The position numbers and the translations under genes were made by a program. A DNA stretch of 64,000 nucleotides from Candidatus Colwellia aromaticivorans. GTDB taxonomy: Bacteria; Pseudomonadota; Gammaproteobacteria; Enterobacterales; Alteromonadaceae. The stretch spans positions 1 through 64,000 of the forward strand of contig NZ_QOLD01000028.1 of NCBI RefSeq assembly GCF_003333305.1, in the 5' to 3' direction. The notes beneath the pieces are model-generated. The model worked only from the letters and a program-made list of their open reading frames with translations. It did no database searches and had not been told where the DNA came from. Shown here piece by piece: positions 46,091 through 55,000 of the stretch (positions within the stretch are counted from its first letter, which is position 1; each line of letters opens with the position of its first letter).

Positions 46091-46330
46091 TTAAAATGTA
46101 TGGTTGTTAATGTCATTGTTAAATAAAGAGTCTTTTAGAGCGCAAGCTTTTCCAGCAAAATAGCCTGCTTTTACATGGTAATGAATATTGTATTTATCTC
46201 TGTAAGCGAAGCTATAATCATCTGATTTTTTAGTCATGAATTCAAATAACCCTTTATTTAAAGCAGTACCGAAGATGTTTGACCTCAAGTCATTGTATAT
46301 TAAGCCATACTTTTCAACATTGCCAACCAT
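46091..46330 (-). CDS. Small hypothetical protein
   Basis: A 79-codon frame with no recognised family. It has many aromatic residues and a C-terminal HYHVKAGYFAGKACALKDSL segment. It lies on the opposite strand, between the helicase partner gene and the methyltransferase-nuclease gene. Ribosome-site support is weak, so it may be a chance frame. Confidence 0.35.
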   Translation of the reverse strand: MVGNVEKYGLIYNDLRSNIFGTALNKGLFEFMTKKSDDYSFAYRDKYNIHYHVKAGYFAGKACALKDSLFNNDINNHTF

Positions 46331-46700
46331 AATTTAATCAACTCAACTCTAATGTTTTTTGTCTGCTCATTATAGTAACTTCACTATCAGTCAATCCAAT
46401 AGTTAGCTTACTGGGGACATATAATTAGATGAATATATTGGAATTACATGGGCACTAGAGTCGGCTAAAGCTAAAGCAATCACTCCTATAGCAGCTGTGC
46501 CAATGAACTTCCTTGTATTGACCTGTATTTACACCATTATTGAGGGTGATAAACTGTACTAATTAATGTTAAATAAGTTAATCACTTATATAGAAATTCG
46601 TTGACAATCTATTACACCTAAAGCAATCTTGGTGTTTCAGAATGTATCTATTTATGAGTAATATTTTGATTCTATAAAGTAAAACACAAGGATGGGTTAA
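46331..46700 (+). other. Intergenic region upstream of the methyltransferase-HNH gene
   Basis: A 370-bp AT-rich region without a gene. A TTGACA-like box (cgttgacaat at about 46602) is followed by AT-rich sequence that could form a promoter for the gene at 46701, but no clear -10 box is set at the correct distance. Short broken frames occur but none looks real. Confidence 0.35.
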
Positions 46701-48536
46701 TTGACACGACAGTTTTATAACGACAATGCTAATGAACTAGCCCAGCAATACCTGTCAAAATCATTTAAAGAGGTACATCAAAGCTGGTGTCAACTTCTGC
46801 CTGCTATTATCGAGAACCCTAATACACGTATTCTCGATATAGGTGCAGGAGCCGGCCGTGATGCTAAACATATAGCGCAACTTGCCGCGCAAACTCACGG
46901 TGATAAAAACAACACTCAAATATATGCAGTTGAACCAGCAAGCATACTTGCAGAGCTTGGCGCAGGCCAAACCACAGGCCTTAAAGTAAAGTGGCTGTCT
47001 GATTCTTTACCCGTATTAAACACTATAACCAAGCAAGAAGTGAGCTTTGATTTAATCCTATTAAGCGCAGTTTGGATGCATATTCCTGTAAGCGAGCGTG
47101 CTCGTTCAATTCGTAAATTAGCTAACCTACTTAAACCCGGCGGTAAATTGGTTATTACGCTTCGTCATGGACAAACAGATGAAGAGCGTAAAGAACGTAA
47201 AATGCATACGGTATGCGCTGATGAATTAAAACGCTTAGCAACCGATGTAGGTCTATTCACTATATTAGAAACCCAAAAAGAAGACGATAAACTGGGTAGA
47301 GAACACGTTTCTTGGCAAACAGTGGTATTACAGCTACCCGATGATGGCACCGGTGCTTTCCCATTTATACGCCATGTAGCAATTAATGATGGTAAATCTG
47401 CCACTCATAAACTGGCCTTGTTAAGAGTATTATTACGCATTGCGGATGGACATCCCGGTGCAGTTTTACGCAGAGAGTCATCACCATTTGGTGAGCGGGT
47501 TATTTTACCGGTCGGCTTAGTTGCGCTTTATTGGTGTCACCAATATAAAGACTTAATTGATGACCGCAAAATTTTTCAAACACCGAATAAAAACCCCAAT
47601 ATGGGTTTTATGAAAGCTGACGGCTGGCATAAATTAACCAAGTTTAAATCTGCTGATTATCGTATTGGTAATTTATTTAAGGGCGATGCTGCAGTTGCGC
47701 TACATAAAACAATTTCAGCGGCAGTAAGCAATATCAAAACAATGCCATGTCGTTATATCAAATTGCCCAATAGTGATAACACCGTATTTGAAGTGTCGAG
47801 CAAAACAGTAAAAGCTAAAGACAGCATTTTTCTTGATTTACAAACCCTTGAGCAGTGGGGCGAATTTTCATTGCCAGAGTCTACTTGGTTAGCGTTCAAT
47901 CGTTACGCTTGCTGGATTGAACCTGTATTAGTAAGCGAATGGGTAAAAACTATGGCGAGTTATTCAGGCAATGCTCAATATAAATCGCCTGAAAATCAAT
48001 ACCATTTGTACCAATCCTTAAATTGGGAAGAGCCTAAACGCACAACAACCGAAGTGCGTAAACGTTTTGAGCAGATCAGGGAGAACTTGTCGCAAAAAGA
48101 GCAGCAAGAACACATGCAATGTGTATGGTCGGCAAAATCATTAAAACACAAGTACGATATTGATCACAGCTTGCCTTTTGCTCGTTGGCCTAATAATGAT
48201 TTATGGAACTTACTACCAACCGATAGCCAAATAAATAATCAAAAAAGTGATCGACTACCAACAGAGCAGAAACTGAAACAGGCAAAAGAAAGAATTCAAC
48301 ATTGGTGGCAAACTGCTTGGCTTGCTCCTTCAGTCTTAGAACCATCATCCTCACTTATAAAAGATCCCTCAGCTATCGTCAAAAATGAGCAGAGCCAAAG
48401 TCAACGGTTTTTCGCTGAGGCAAATTTGGCATTACCGGGGTTAAGTTCTGATAACTCGTCAGTAGATGATTTATTTGAAGCTTTGATTATGCAACGTGGG
48501 CGATTGAAAGAAATGCAGCAGTTGAGGGAGTGGTGA
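46701..48536 (+). CDS. SAM-dependent methyltransferase fused to an HNH nuclease
   Basis: A 611-residue two-part protein. Residues 1-215 are a class I methyltransferase with motif I ILDIGAGAGRDAKHIAQ (44-60), a later acidic strand ending in AVEPA, and LLKPGGKLVITLRHG; there is no NPPY/DPPY motif of DNA adenine/cytosine-N4 enzymes. Residues 220-460 are a linking region of unknown fold. Residues about 470-540 hold an HNH endonuclease: KHKYDIDHSLPFARWPNNDL, then WNLLPTDSQINNQKSDRLP. The start appears to be TTG with AAGGATG upstream. One chain combining methylation and DNA cleavage in an accessory region suggests a restriction or defence role, but the methylation target is unknown. Confidence 0.82.
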   Translation: MTRQFYNDNANELAQQYLSKSFKEVHQSWCQLLPAIIENPNTRILDIGAGAGRDAKHIAQLAAQTHGDKNNTQIYAVEPASILAELGAGQTTGLKVKWLSDSLPVLNTITKQEVSFDLILLSAVWMHIPVSERARSIRKLANLLKPGGKLVITLRHGQTDEERKERKMHTVCADELKRLATDVGLFTILETQKEDDKLGREHVSWQTVVLQLPDDGTGAFPFIRHVAINDGKSATHKLALLRVLLRIADGHPGAVLRRESSPFGERVILPVGLVALYWCHQYKDLIDDRKIFQTPNKNPNMGFMKADGWHKLTKFKSADYRIGNLFKGDAAVALHKTISAAVSNIKTMPCRYIKLPNSDNTVFEVSSKTVKAKDSIFLDLQTLEQWGEFSLPESTWLAFNRYACWIEPVLVSEWVKTMASYSGNAQYKSPENQYHLYQSLNWEEPKRTTTEVRKRFEQIRENLSQKEQQEHMQCVWSAKSLKHKYDIDHSLPFARWPNNDLWNLLPTDSQINNQKSDRLPTEQKLKQAKERIQHWWQTAWLAPSVLEPSSSLIKDPSAIVKNEQSQSQRFFAEANLALPGLSSDNSSVDDLFEALIMQRGRLKEMQQLREW

Positions 48537-48579
48537 ATGTTAAATTTTGATCGGCTCTATGTATTTGAAAGAGGATTTT

Positions 48580-48830
48580 ATGGGTACTTAAAAAACTCAT
48601 GTTAATAAAACCACTGCGGAAACTAAATCAGTAGGTTATGAGTATCAAATGAATGAAAGCAACAGAGGTGGTGTAGCTGCAAAAAAGGCTTCTACTTTCA
48701 AGATTATGTGGTTACTCTTTTGGCTACTGAGATGTTAATTGATAGTCATATATCAGGTATCGGGTGCAAAGAGGGGGACGATGTAGAAATACTCCATTCA
48801 GACAATAGCGTTGGCTCTAAGATGCATTAA
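48580..48830 (+). pseudogene. Broken N-terminal fragment resembling DUF4297/Cap4-type nuclease
   Basis: From ATG at 48580 (after AGAGGA) the frame has an early stop at 48589, continues as NESNRGGVAAKK, and at the A-run 48681-48686 must shift by -1 to continue as GFYFQDYVVTLLATEMLIDS, then GIGCKEGDDVEILHSDNS, before stopping at 48828-48830. The GG.A.KGF.YQDY..LLA.EML pattern resembles the start of DUF4297/Cap4-like dsDNA nucleases of defence systems. With a stop, a frameshift and loss of the rest, it is best read as a relic. The shift site is A AAA AAG, the classical slippery heptamer. Confidence 0.45.
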
Positions 48831-49543
48831 TTCACAGCCAGAAACTCCTAGAAACTCCCAGAAATTTCTGTGTTTCTTTACTGGTTAGCCAAGTGGTATT
48901 TTCTTGCGTATCTTTCATACTGTTTAGGGCTCTGCTTGAGGTTTACACGAGCTATAGTTTACTTTTTAAATGCCCATGTTATCTTTTGCTGATCAAAATA
49001 TACCTTATAGTTTTGAGGTTATCATTGCTTATTATGCTGAAATGGAAAAATATGGATAATGATGGTAAATATGGAGTAGTTACTTTAAACGTCGTGAATA
49101 AGCTTAATATCACACAATAAAATGATCCCTGTTACGCATGGAGTTACACTGCTGTTACGGTTTTACTACTCAGTTAAATTCCAGAAAAATAGCTGTCTGC
49201 GCACTGCATTTTGGGGTTATGTGAAGGAGGGAAAGTCAATGGAATTGAACCTGCTAATTATACTAACTCTAAGCCATAAACCCTAGCTGAGACTAAACTC
49301 CTTTAATATCGTTAGCCCTATGAAGCTAAACCAAGCCAAACCAAAAAGGGTATTGATGAAAAAAACAGCCATTATAATAAATATTTGATATTGTTCTCCT
49401 CACTCTTACTGTATAATGCGCGACCTTATTATTTTGAGTATTTTTTGTGGATTGCTGGGATATTTTATCTGTTAAAAATGATAATCAGCACCATTTAATA
49501 ATCAATTATTCAGTATTTGTTAGCAAAAATTTAGGAATACCCT
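48831..49543. other. Gene-free region
   Basis: A 713-bp stretch. A 75-codon hydrophobic frame at 48893-49120 lacks a ribosome site and looks like chance. Short duplicated phrases such as gaaactcctagaaactccc (about 48841) occur. The last 150 bases are likely the promoter region of the ABC-F gene. No repeat family member was recognised. Confidence 0.4.
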
Positions 49544-51148
49544 TTGATCACTACATCGAACATTACAATGCAATTTGGCGCTGAACCGTTATTTGAAAAC
49601 ATCTCTGCTAAATTTGGCAACGGTCACCGCTATGGTTTAATCGGCGCAAATGGCTGTGGTAAGTCTACATTTATGAAGATACTCAGTGGCGAGTTAACAC
49701 CTAGCTCAGGCAATGTATCGGTTAGTACGGGTAACAAGGTAAGTACTTTAGGCCAAGATCAGTTCGCGTTTGAAGAATACAGTGTTATTGATACTGTGAT
49801 CATGGGTGATATGCCGTTATGGAAAGTTAAACAAGAACGTGACGCAATATATGCACAAGCTGAAATGAGTGAAGCTGATGGTATGCGCGCAGGTGAACTA
49901 GAAAGCGAGTTTGCTGAAATGGACGGTTACACTGCTGAAAGTCGTGCGGGTGAAATATTATTGGAAGCGGGTATTGACGAATCATTTCATTATGGTTCAA
50001 TGCAACAAGTAGCTCCGGGTTGGAAATTACGTGTTCTTCTTGCCCAAGCGCTGTTTGCTAATCCTGATATTTTATTACTTGATGAGCCAACCAATAACTT
50101 GGATATTCATACCATCAGTTGGTTAGAAGGTGAGCTAAACAAACGTAAATGCACCATGATTATCATTTCGCATGATAGACATTTTCTTAATTCTGTTTGT
50201 ACCCATATGGCCGATATTGATTACGGTGAATTACGTGTTTACCCAGGTAATTATGAATTCTTCCTAGAACAGTCAGGTTTATTACGTGAGCAGTTATTAT
50301 CGGGTAATGTTAAAAAAGCTGAAGAAATTGCAGAGCTACAAGACTTTGTTAACCGTTTTGGAGCGAATGCTTCAAAAGCAAAACAAGCAAGTTCTCGTGC
50401 TAAAAAAATGGATAAAATTAAACTTGATGATGTGAAATCATCAAGTCGTATCACCCCTAAAATTGCTTTTGCACCGGGTAAAAAAATGCACCGTCAAGCA
50501 TTAGAACTTGAAAAACTTGGTCATGGCTTTGATGGCAGAGTGTTATTTGAAAAGGGTGACTTATTGCTAAAAGCTGGTGCCAAATTAGCTATTATCGGCG
50601 AAAACGGTGTAGGAAAAACGACGTTATTACGCTGTTTAATGAGCGAGTTATCGCACAATGAAGGCGTGATAAAATGGTCAGAAAATGCATCAGTTGGTTA
50701 TTGCCCACAAGACAGCGGCATATTTTTTGATAATGACTTAACACTAATGGATTGGATGTCACAATGGCGTAGACCGTGTCATAACGATTTAAGTGTTCGT
50801 GGTATGTTAGGCCGTTTATTGTTTACCGATGACGACGCTAATAAAAAAGCACGTAATTGTTCTGGTGGAGAGAAAAACCGTTTGTTATTTGGTAAGTTGA
50901 TGATGGCTGATATCAATGTTTTGATTATGGATGAACCAACTAACCACATGGATATCGAAGCGATTGATGCACTAAATAATGCGTTAAAAGACTTTGAAGG
51001 TACCTTAATTTTTGTTAGCCATGACCGTGAGTTCGTTTCAAGTTTGGCAACTCGTATTATCGATATTAAAGATAAAAAATTAGTTAGCTTTGAAGGTTCG
51101 TTAGATGAGTATCTTGCGAGTCAAATTAATACGCAGAAAGTTGCTTAA
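49544..51148 (+). CDS. ybiT: ABC-F family ATPase, YbiT-like
   Basis: A 534-residue protein with two ABC domains and no membrane segment. First Walker [10 protein letters not shown] and signature close to [15 protein letters not shown]; second Walker [10 protein letters not shown] and signature [16 protein letters not shown]; both Walker B strands end in DEPTN. The N-terminus ([20 protein letters not shown]) matches E. coli YbiT closely. ABC-F proteins act on ribosomes; YbiT is linked to rescue at particular stalls, but its exact role is less settled. The start is TTG, with AGGA upstream. Confidence 0.92.
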   Translation: MITTSNITMQFGAEPLFENISAKFGNGHRYGLIGANGCGKSTFMKILSGELTPSSGNVSVSTGNKVSTLGQDQFAFEEYSVIDTVIMGDMPLWKVKQERDAIYAQAEMSEADGMRAGELESEFAEMDGYTAESRAGEILLEAGIDESFHYGSMQQVAPGWKLRVLLAQALFANPDILLLDEPTNNLDIHTISWLEGELNKRKCTMIIISHDRHFLNSVCTHMADIDYGELRVYPGNYEFFLEQSGLLREQLLSGNVKKAEEIAELQDFVNRFGANASKAKQASSRAKKMDKIKLDDVKSSSRITPKIAFAPGKKMHRQALELEKLGHGFDGRVLFEKGDLLLKAGAKLAIIGENGVGKTTLLRCLMSELSHNEGVIKWSENASVGYCPQDSGIFFDNDLTLMDWMSQWRRPCHNDLSVRGMLGRLLFTDDDANKKARNCSGGEKNRLLFGKLMMADINVLIMDEPTNHMDIEAIDALNNALKDFEGTLIFVSHDREFVSSLATRIIDIKDKKLVSFEGSLDEYLASQINTQKVA

Positions 51149-51211
51149 CTCTTTTAATAAAATGAGAAATAGAGAGCTTATTATTTATCAATTTTACAGT
51201 ATAACGTTGTT

Positions 51212-52069
51212 ATGAAAATACCAAAACGTATCCAACCACTCGTCGATGACGGCTTAGTTGATGAAGTCATTAGTCAACTAATGAGTGGCAAAGAAGCCAC
51301 TGTTTTTATGGTTCGCTGTGGCGGAGAAATTCGCTGTGCCAAAGTTTATAAAGAAGCCAATAAGCGTAGCTTTAAAAAAGCGGCTCAATACCAAGAAGGT
51401 AGAAAAAGTCGAAATAGCCGACGTGCTCGAGCCATGGAAAAAGGCTCTAAGTATGGTCGTAATCAACAAGAGGAAGCATGGCAAAATGCTGAAGTGGATG
51501 CGCTGTATACAGTGGCAGAAGCTGGCGTTCGAGTGCCTCACCCTTTTGGCTGTTTTGAAGGCGTTTTGCTAATGGAGCTAATCACCGACGAAGCCGGAGA
51601 TGTTGCGCCGCGATTAAATGACGTGGTTATGTCAAAAGAGCAAGCCATTGAAGATCACCAATTAGTGATGAACTATGTTTTGCGTATGCTATGTGCCGGT
51701 ATTGTTCATGGTGATTTATCAGAGTTTAATGTACTCGTTGATGAATATGGCCCTGTTATCATTGATTTACCTCAAGCCGTAGATGCCTCAGCAAATAATA
51801 ATGCTAAAGCGATGCTAATGCGTGATGTAGAGAATATCACTCATTACTATGGCCAATTTGCACCTGAGTTGCTATTAAGTAAATATGCTCAAGAAATGTG
51901 GGCCTTGTATGAAAGTGGCGAATTAACTTTCGAAACACAACTGACAGGGTTATTTAAAGAAAACACTATTTCTGCAGATGTTGATAACGTGATTGAAGAA
52001 ATCAAAGCCGCCTTTATGGAAGAGCAAGATCGCCTACAACGTATAGCCGAAGCGAATGAAATAGATTAG
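51212..52069 (+). CDS. RIO-type serine protein kinase
   Basis: A 285-residue RIO1-like kinase. Visible elements are the nucleotide loop ISQLMSGKEATVFMVR, the lysine strand CAKVYKEA, the catalytic loop HGDLSEFNVLVDE and the metal-binding IIDLPQAVD. Bacterial RIO proteins of this type (for example Pseudomonas PA4780-like) autophosphorylate on serine; their substrates are little known. It follows ybiT by 63 bases and is closed by a strong terminator, so the two may share a transcript. Confidence 0.9.
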   Translation: MKIPKRIQPLVDDGLVDEVISQLMSGKEATVFMVRCGGEIRCAKVYKEANKRSFKKAAQYQEGRKSRNSRRARAMEKGSKYGRNQQEEAWQNAEVDALYTVAEAGVRVPHPFGCFEGVLLMELITDEAGDVAPRLNDVVMSKEQAIEDHQLVMNYVLRMLCAGIVHGDLSEFNVLVDEYGPVIIDLPQAVDASANNNAKAMLMRDVENITHYYGQFAPELLLSKYAQEMWALYESGELTFETQLTGLFKENTISADVDNVIEEIKAAFMEEQDRLQRIAEANEID

Positions 52070-52110
52070 TAAGTATTTTTAAATAGTGAGTTGGAAAGCA
52101 TATGTTATTT

Positions 52111-52142
52111 AAGGCGAATCAGAAATGATTCGCCTTTTTTAT
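52111..52142 (+). terminator. Rho-independent terminator after the RIO kinase gene
   Basis: The stem aaggcgaatca / tgattcgcctt with a gaaa loop is followed directly by a T-run. This is a textbook intrinsic terminator, 41 bases after the stop codon. Confidence 0.93.
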
Positions 52143-52223
52143 TACGACAACTATAATTATAACTACAGGTACACCCCATTAATTTTTATACTTAATCTAA
52201 TCGCTCGTATTTTTGATTTCAAC

Positions 52224-52423
52224 ATGAAAAACACGTTCAAAAAAACGTTAACATTAATAATTGTATTGTTATTTTATTCTTTGTTTTTGTATACTTAATC
52301 GATTTTATTTCTAATGCCGGTTATTTGTTGTTTTTCAACGGTTTTTCATTGGTTGTTGAAATATTTTTCGCAATATTATTTGTTTTAGTGCTCTCGATAT
52401 TATCAACAACTATCTATTTATAA
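52224..52423 (+). pseudogene. Possible frameshifted small membrane protein
   Basis: ATG at 52224 opens a frame, KNTFKKTLTLIIVLLFYSLF, that stops at 52296-52298. The next frame continues with another hydrophobic run (LIDFISNAGYLLFF, then VVEIFFAILFVLVLSIL) to a stop at 52421-52423. Joined by a one-base shift in the T-rich run, these would make a two-helix membrane protein of about 66 residues. No family is recognised, and AT-rich DNA easily gives such hydrophobic frames, so this is tentative. Confidence 0.25.
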
Positions 52424-52435
52424 AGTGGAGTTTTC

Positions 52436-53248
52436 ATGATAACCAGTGATACCAATAATGTAGCTTCACCACTTAGCGCCTATGCATTACGACAGCTGAT
52501 CCGTATGGGAGACTTTACCCGTAATACCTCTGGATTTGCCCAAGGTTGCGTGCAGGGTAATATCGTTATCTTACCTAAAGATTGGGCTGGCGATTTTTTA
52601 CAATTTTGTCAATTTAATCCAAAACCTTGCCCGTTAATTGGCATGTCAACCAATGCGGGTGATTTTCTATTACCTGAGCTTGGTCAAGATATTGATATTC
52701 GTAGTGATGTACCTGGTTATCGTTTGTTTGATAATGGAGTGTTAAAGCAAGAGTTAACCGATATAAAACACCTGTGGCGTGATGATTTAGTGACTTTTGT
52801 TTTAGGGTGTTCCTTTTCTTTTGAAGAAGCGCTTATTGCTGACGGACTTGAAATTCGTAACATTAGCGAAAGTAAAAATGTGCCCATGTATCGTACTAAT
52901 ATAGCCTGTAAATCGGCAGGGCGCTTTAGTGGTGAAACAGTCGTAAGCATGCGCCCTATGTTGGCCAAAGATGCGATACGTGCGATACAAATTTGTAGTC
53001 GTTTTCCGTCAGTGCATGGCGCACCAATACATTTTGGTGATCCTAAATTGATTGGTATTGATGATATCAATACCCCCGACTATGGTGATGCGGTAACGAT
53101 TAACGAACATGAAGTACCTGTTTTTTGGGCTTGTGGGGTTACACCTCAACTGGCATTAGAGCAAACTAAACCGCCATTTTGTATTACCCATAGTCCGGGA
53201 AAAATGTTAGTGACTGATATTGTAAACTCAACACTAGCGGTACTGTAA
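52436..53248 (+). CDS. DUF1445 / D-glutamate cyclase-like protein (putative hydro-lyase family)
   Basis: A 270-residue member of the DUF1445 family, annotated in databases as putative hydro-lyase or D-glutamate cyclase. Family marks: [45 protein letters not shown] and [12 protein letters not shown] with a C-terminal PGKMLVTD. In vertebrates this domain is joined to a DUF4392 domain in DGLUCY, which converts D-glutamate to 5-oxo-D-proline. Here the DUF4392 partner is encoded separately at 55988-56836, with pxpABC between them, which supports the D-glutamate/5-oxoproline reading. GTGGAG precedes the ATG. Confidence 0.88.
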   Translation: MITSDTNNVASPLSAYALRQLIRMGDFTRNTSGFAQGCVQGNIVILPKDWAGDFLQFCQFNPKPCPLIGMSTNAGDFLLPELGQDIDIRSDVPGYRLFDNGVLKQELTDIKHLWRDDLVTFVLGCSFSFEEALIADGLEIRNISESKNVPMYRTNIACKSAGRFSGETVVSMRPMLAKDAIRAIQICSRFPSVHGAPIHFGDPKLIGIDDINTPDYGDAVTINEHEVPVFWACGVTPQLALEQTKPPFCITHSPGKMLVTDIVNSTLAVL

Positions 53249-53253
53249 GACTT

Positions 53254-53518
53254 TATACTCATGTTACCTCGAAATACTCGTTTCAGCGAGAATTTAAAGG
53301 CTTATAGGCAAGGCATTGATTGAAGATAATGGTTATTCCTTGTTAAAATCAATAACGCCGTATATAAGCCTTTAAAACTCGCCCTTCGGGGACGCCTGAG
53401 TAAATCATGCTCGTCGTTGCTCCTTTTTTTAAGGGAACAACCATTAATAAAAATAAGCGCCTTGATCATGAATTGCTCAGGCGACCTGAAACAGACATTT
53501 TGAAGTATCATGAGTATA
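53254..53518. repeat. Palindromic MITE-like repeat, family 1, copy 2
   Basis: A 265-bp element with inverted ends tatactcatgttacctcgaaa and the complement of ttttgaagtatcatgagtata. It aligns with the 1152-1515 element over the whole length but lacks both copies of the two-hairpin module, so it is the simpler form. It lies between the DUF1445 gene and pxpA, inside what should be one functional gene set. Confidence 0.72.
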
Positions 53519-53531
53519 TATAGGAAAGAAG

Positions 53532-54257
53532 ATGAAATTAAATTGTGATTTAGGTGAAAGCTTTGGTAGTTGGTCTATGGGATTAGACGAACAGGTAATG
53601 CCTCACATAGATCAAGCCAATATTGCCTGTGGATTTCATGCTGGCGATCCCTTAGTGATGCAAAAAACCCTCGAATTAGCGAAAGCTCACCATGTAACTG
53701 TTGGTGCTCATCCGGGTTATCCTGATCTTGTTGGTTTTGGTCGCCGTTCTATGAATTGCTCTACCGATGAAATTATTGCGCTCGTTACTTATCAAGTTGC
53801 CGCTATTGACGGTGTTGCTAAATCGTTAGGACTTGAGCTTGAATATGTTAAACCTCATGGCGCTTTATACAATGACATGATGGTAAATAAAAATGTGCGT
53901 GAGGCGATACTTAACGCACTATCAAAGTACCACAAACCGCTTAAGTTAATGTTACAAGCAACGCCACAAATTGAACAGCATAAAACAGAAGCTAAAACCT
54001 TTGGTATTGATATTTTAAGTGAAGCGTTTGCAGACCGATGTTATGCCGATGATGGCAAGTTATTATCACGTAGCAAAGTAGGAGCAGTGCATAATAAAGA
54101 CATGATGCTTGCCCAAGTTAAACAGTTAAAAGAGCAAGGTTGCGTTACGACGGTTAATGGTAATGTTTTAGTGTTAAATGCTGATAGTTTATGTGTTCAT
54201 GGTGATAATATTGAAGGTGTTCAGGCTATTGAGGCAATTAGGGAGCTGATAGGTTAA
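53532..54257 (+). CDS. pxpA: 5-oxoprolinase subunit A (LamB/YcsF family)
   Basis: A 241-residue LamB/YcsF protein: KLNCDLGESFGSW at the N-terminus, MPHIDQANIACGFHAGDPLV, GAHPGYPDLVGFGRR and VKPHGALYN are all family hallmarks with conserved Asp, His and Cys residues. With PxpB and PxpC it forms the ATP-dependent bacterial 5-oxoprolinase that opens 5-oxoproline to glutamate. AGGAAAG precedes the ATG. The stop codon overlaps the pxpB start by one base. Confidence 0.95.
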   Translation: MKLNCDLGESFGSWSMGLDEQVMPHIDQANIACGFHAGDPLVMQKTLELAKAHHVTVGAHPGYPDLVGFGRRSMNCSTDEIIALVTYQVAAIDGVAKSLGLELEYVKPHGALYNDMMVNKNVREAILNALSKYHKPLKLMLQATPQIEQHKTEAKTFGIDILSEAFADRCYADDGKLLSRSKVGAVHNKDMMLAQVKQLKEQGCVTTVNGNVLVLNADSLCVHGDNIEGVQAIEAIRELIG

Positions 54258-55000
54258 TGCTCGAAAATATTAATATTCATATCGCCGGTGAAAACGCCTT
54301 AATTGTCTATTTTAGTGAGCAAGGTGGTGGCGAAGTTAATGCAAATGTTTCAGCTAAAGTTCAGCAAGCAGAACAGCTTATACGTAAAGCTATGGAACAA
54401 GAATTAGCCCATGATATTATTGATTTAGTAGCATCATACGCATCCTTGATGGTGATGTTTAATATGATGAGTACAGATCACCATCAAATACGAAATAAAC
54501 TACGTACACTGTTACAAAGCCTTAATGATAACTCGAAAGATCAATGTGCTGCGGATGAAGCTACTATAGTTGAATTGCCCGTTTATTATAGTCATGAATC
54601 TGGTCCTGATTTATCTGTTATTGCTCAGCGTGCTCAATTAACCGTTGAACAGGTTATCGAAATTCATCAAGTGCAAGAGTATCGCGTTTATGCCATAGGT
54701 TTTGCCCCCGGTTTTGCTTACTTAGGTGAAGTAGATGAACGTATTGCGGCGCCAAGGTTGAGCACACCTAGAATGAAAGTACCTAAAGGGGCTGTTGCTA
54801 TTGCCGATAGACAAACGGCAGTTTATCCGAGTGTTTCTCCCGGTGGTTGGAATATTATCGGTCTTTGTCCTATTAATATGTTTGATGCGAAAGCAAGCCC
54901 AACTATGCCAGTCAAAGTTGGTGACAGGGTGAAATTTAAAGCTATTTCTAAAGATGAATTTCTAACTTTAGGCGGAGTGTTAGAGGTGAGTTATGAGTAA
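54257..55000 (+). CDS. pxpB: 5-oxoprolinase subunit B (KipI-like)
   Basis: A 247-residue protein of the KipI/allophanate hydrolase subunit 1 family: ENALIVYFSEQ near the N-terminus and the C-terminal cyclophilin-like domain with YAIGFAPGFAYLGEVDERI, PRLSTPRMKVPKGAVAIAD and SPGGWNIIGLCP. It pairs with PxpC. It overlaps pxpA by one base and pxpC by 8 bases, so the three are translationally coupled. Confidence 0.94.
   Translation: MLENINIHIAGENALIVYFSEQGGGEVNANVSAKVQQAEQLIRKAMEQELAHDIIDLVASYASLMVMFNMMSTDHHQIRNKLRTLLQSLNDNSKDQCAADEATIVELPVYYSHESGPDLSVIAQRAQLTVEQVIEIHQVQEYRVYAIGFAPGFAYLGEVDERIAAPRLSTPRMKVPKGAVAIADRQTAVYPSVSPGGWNIIGLCPINMFDAKASPTMPVKVGDRVKFKAISKDEFLTLGGVLEVSYE

Noticed and set aside
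46091-46330. Treating the 79-codon minus-strand frame as an antitoxin or immunity gene for the neighbouring nuclease
   Set aside because: No family similarity or convincing start, and it is on the opposite strand; listed only as a low-confidence hypothetical.
48893-49120. 75-codon hydrophobic frame
   Set aside because: No ribosome site, AT-driven Leu/Ile/Phe composition and no family pattern; likely chance.
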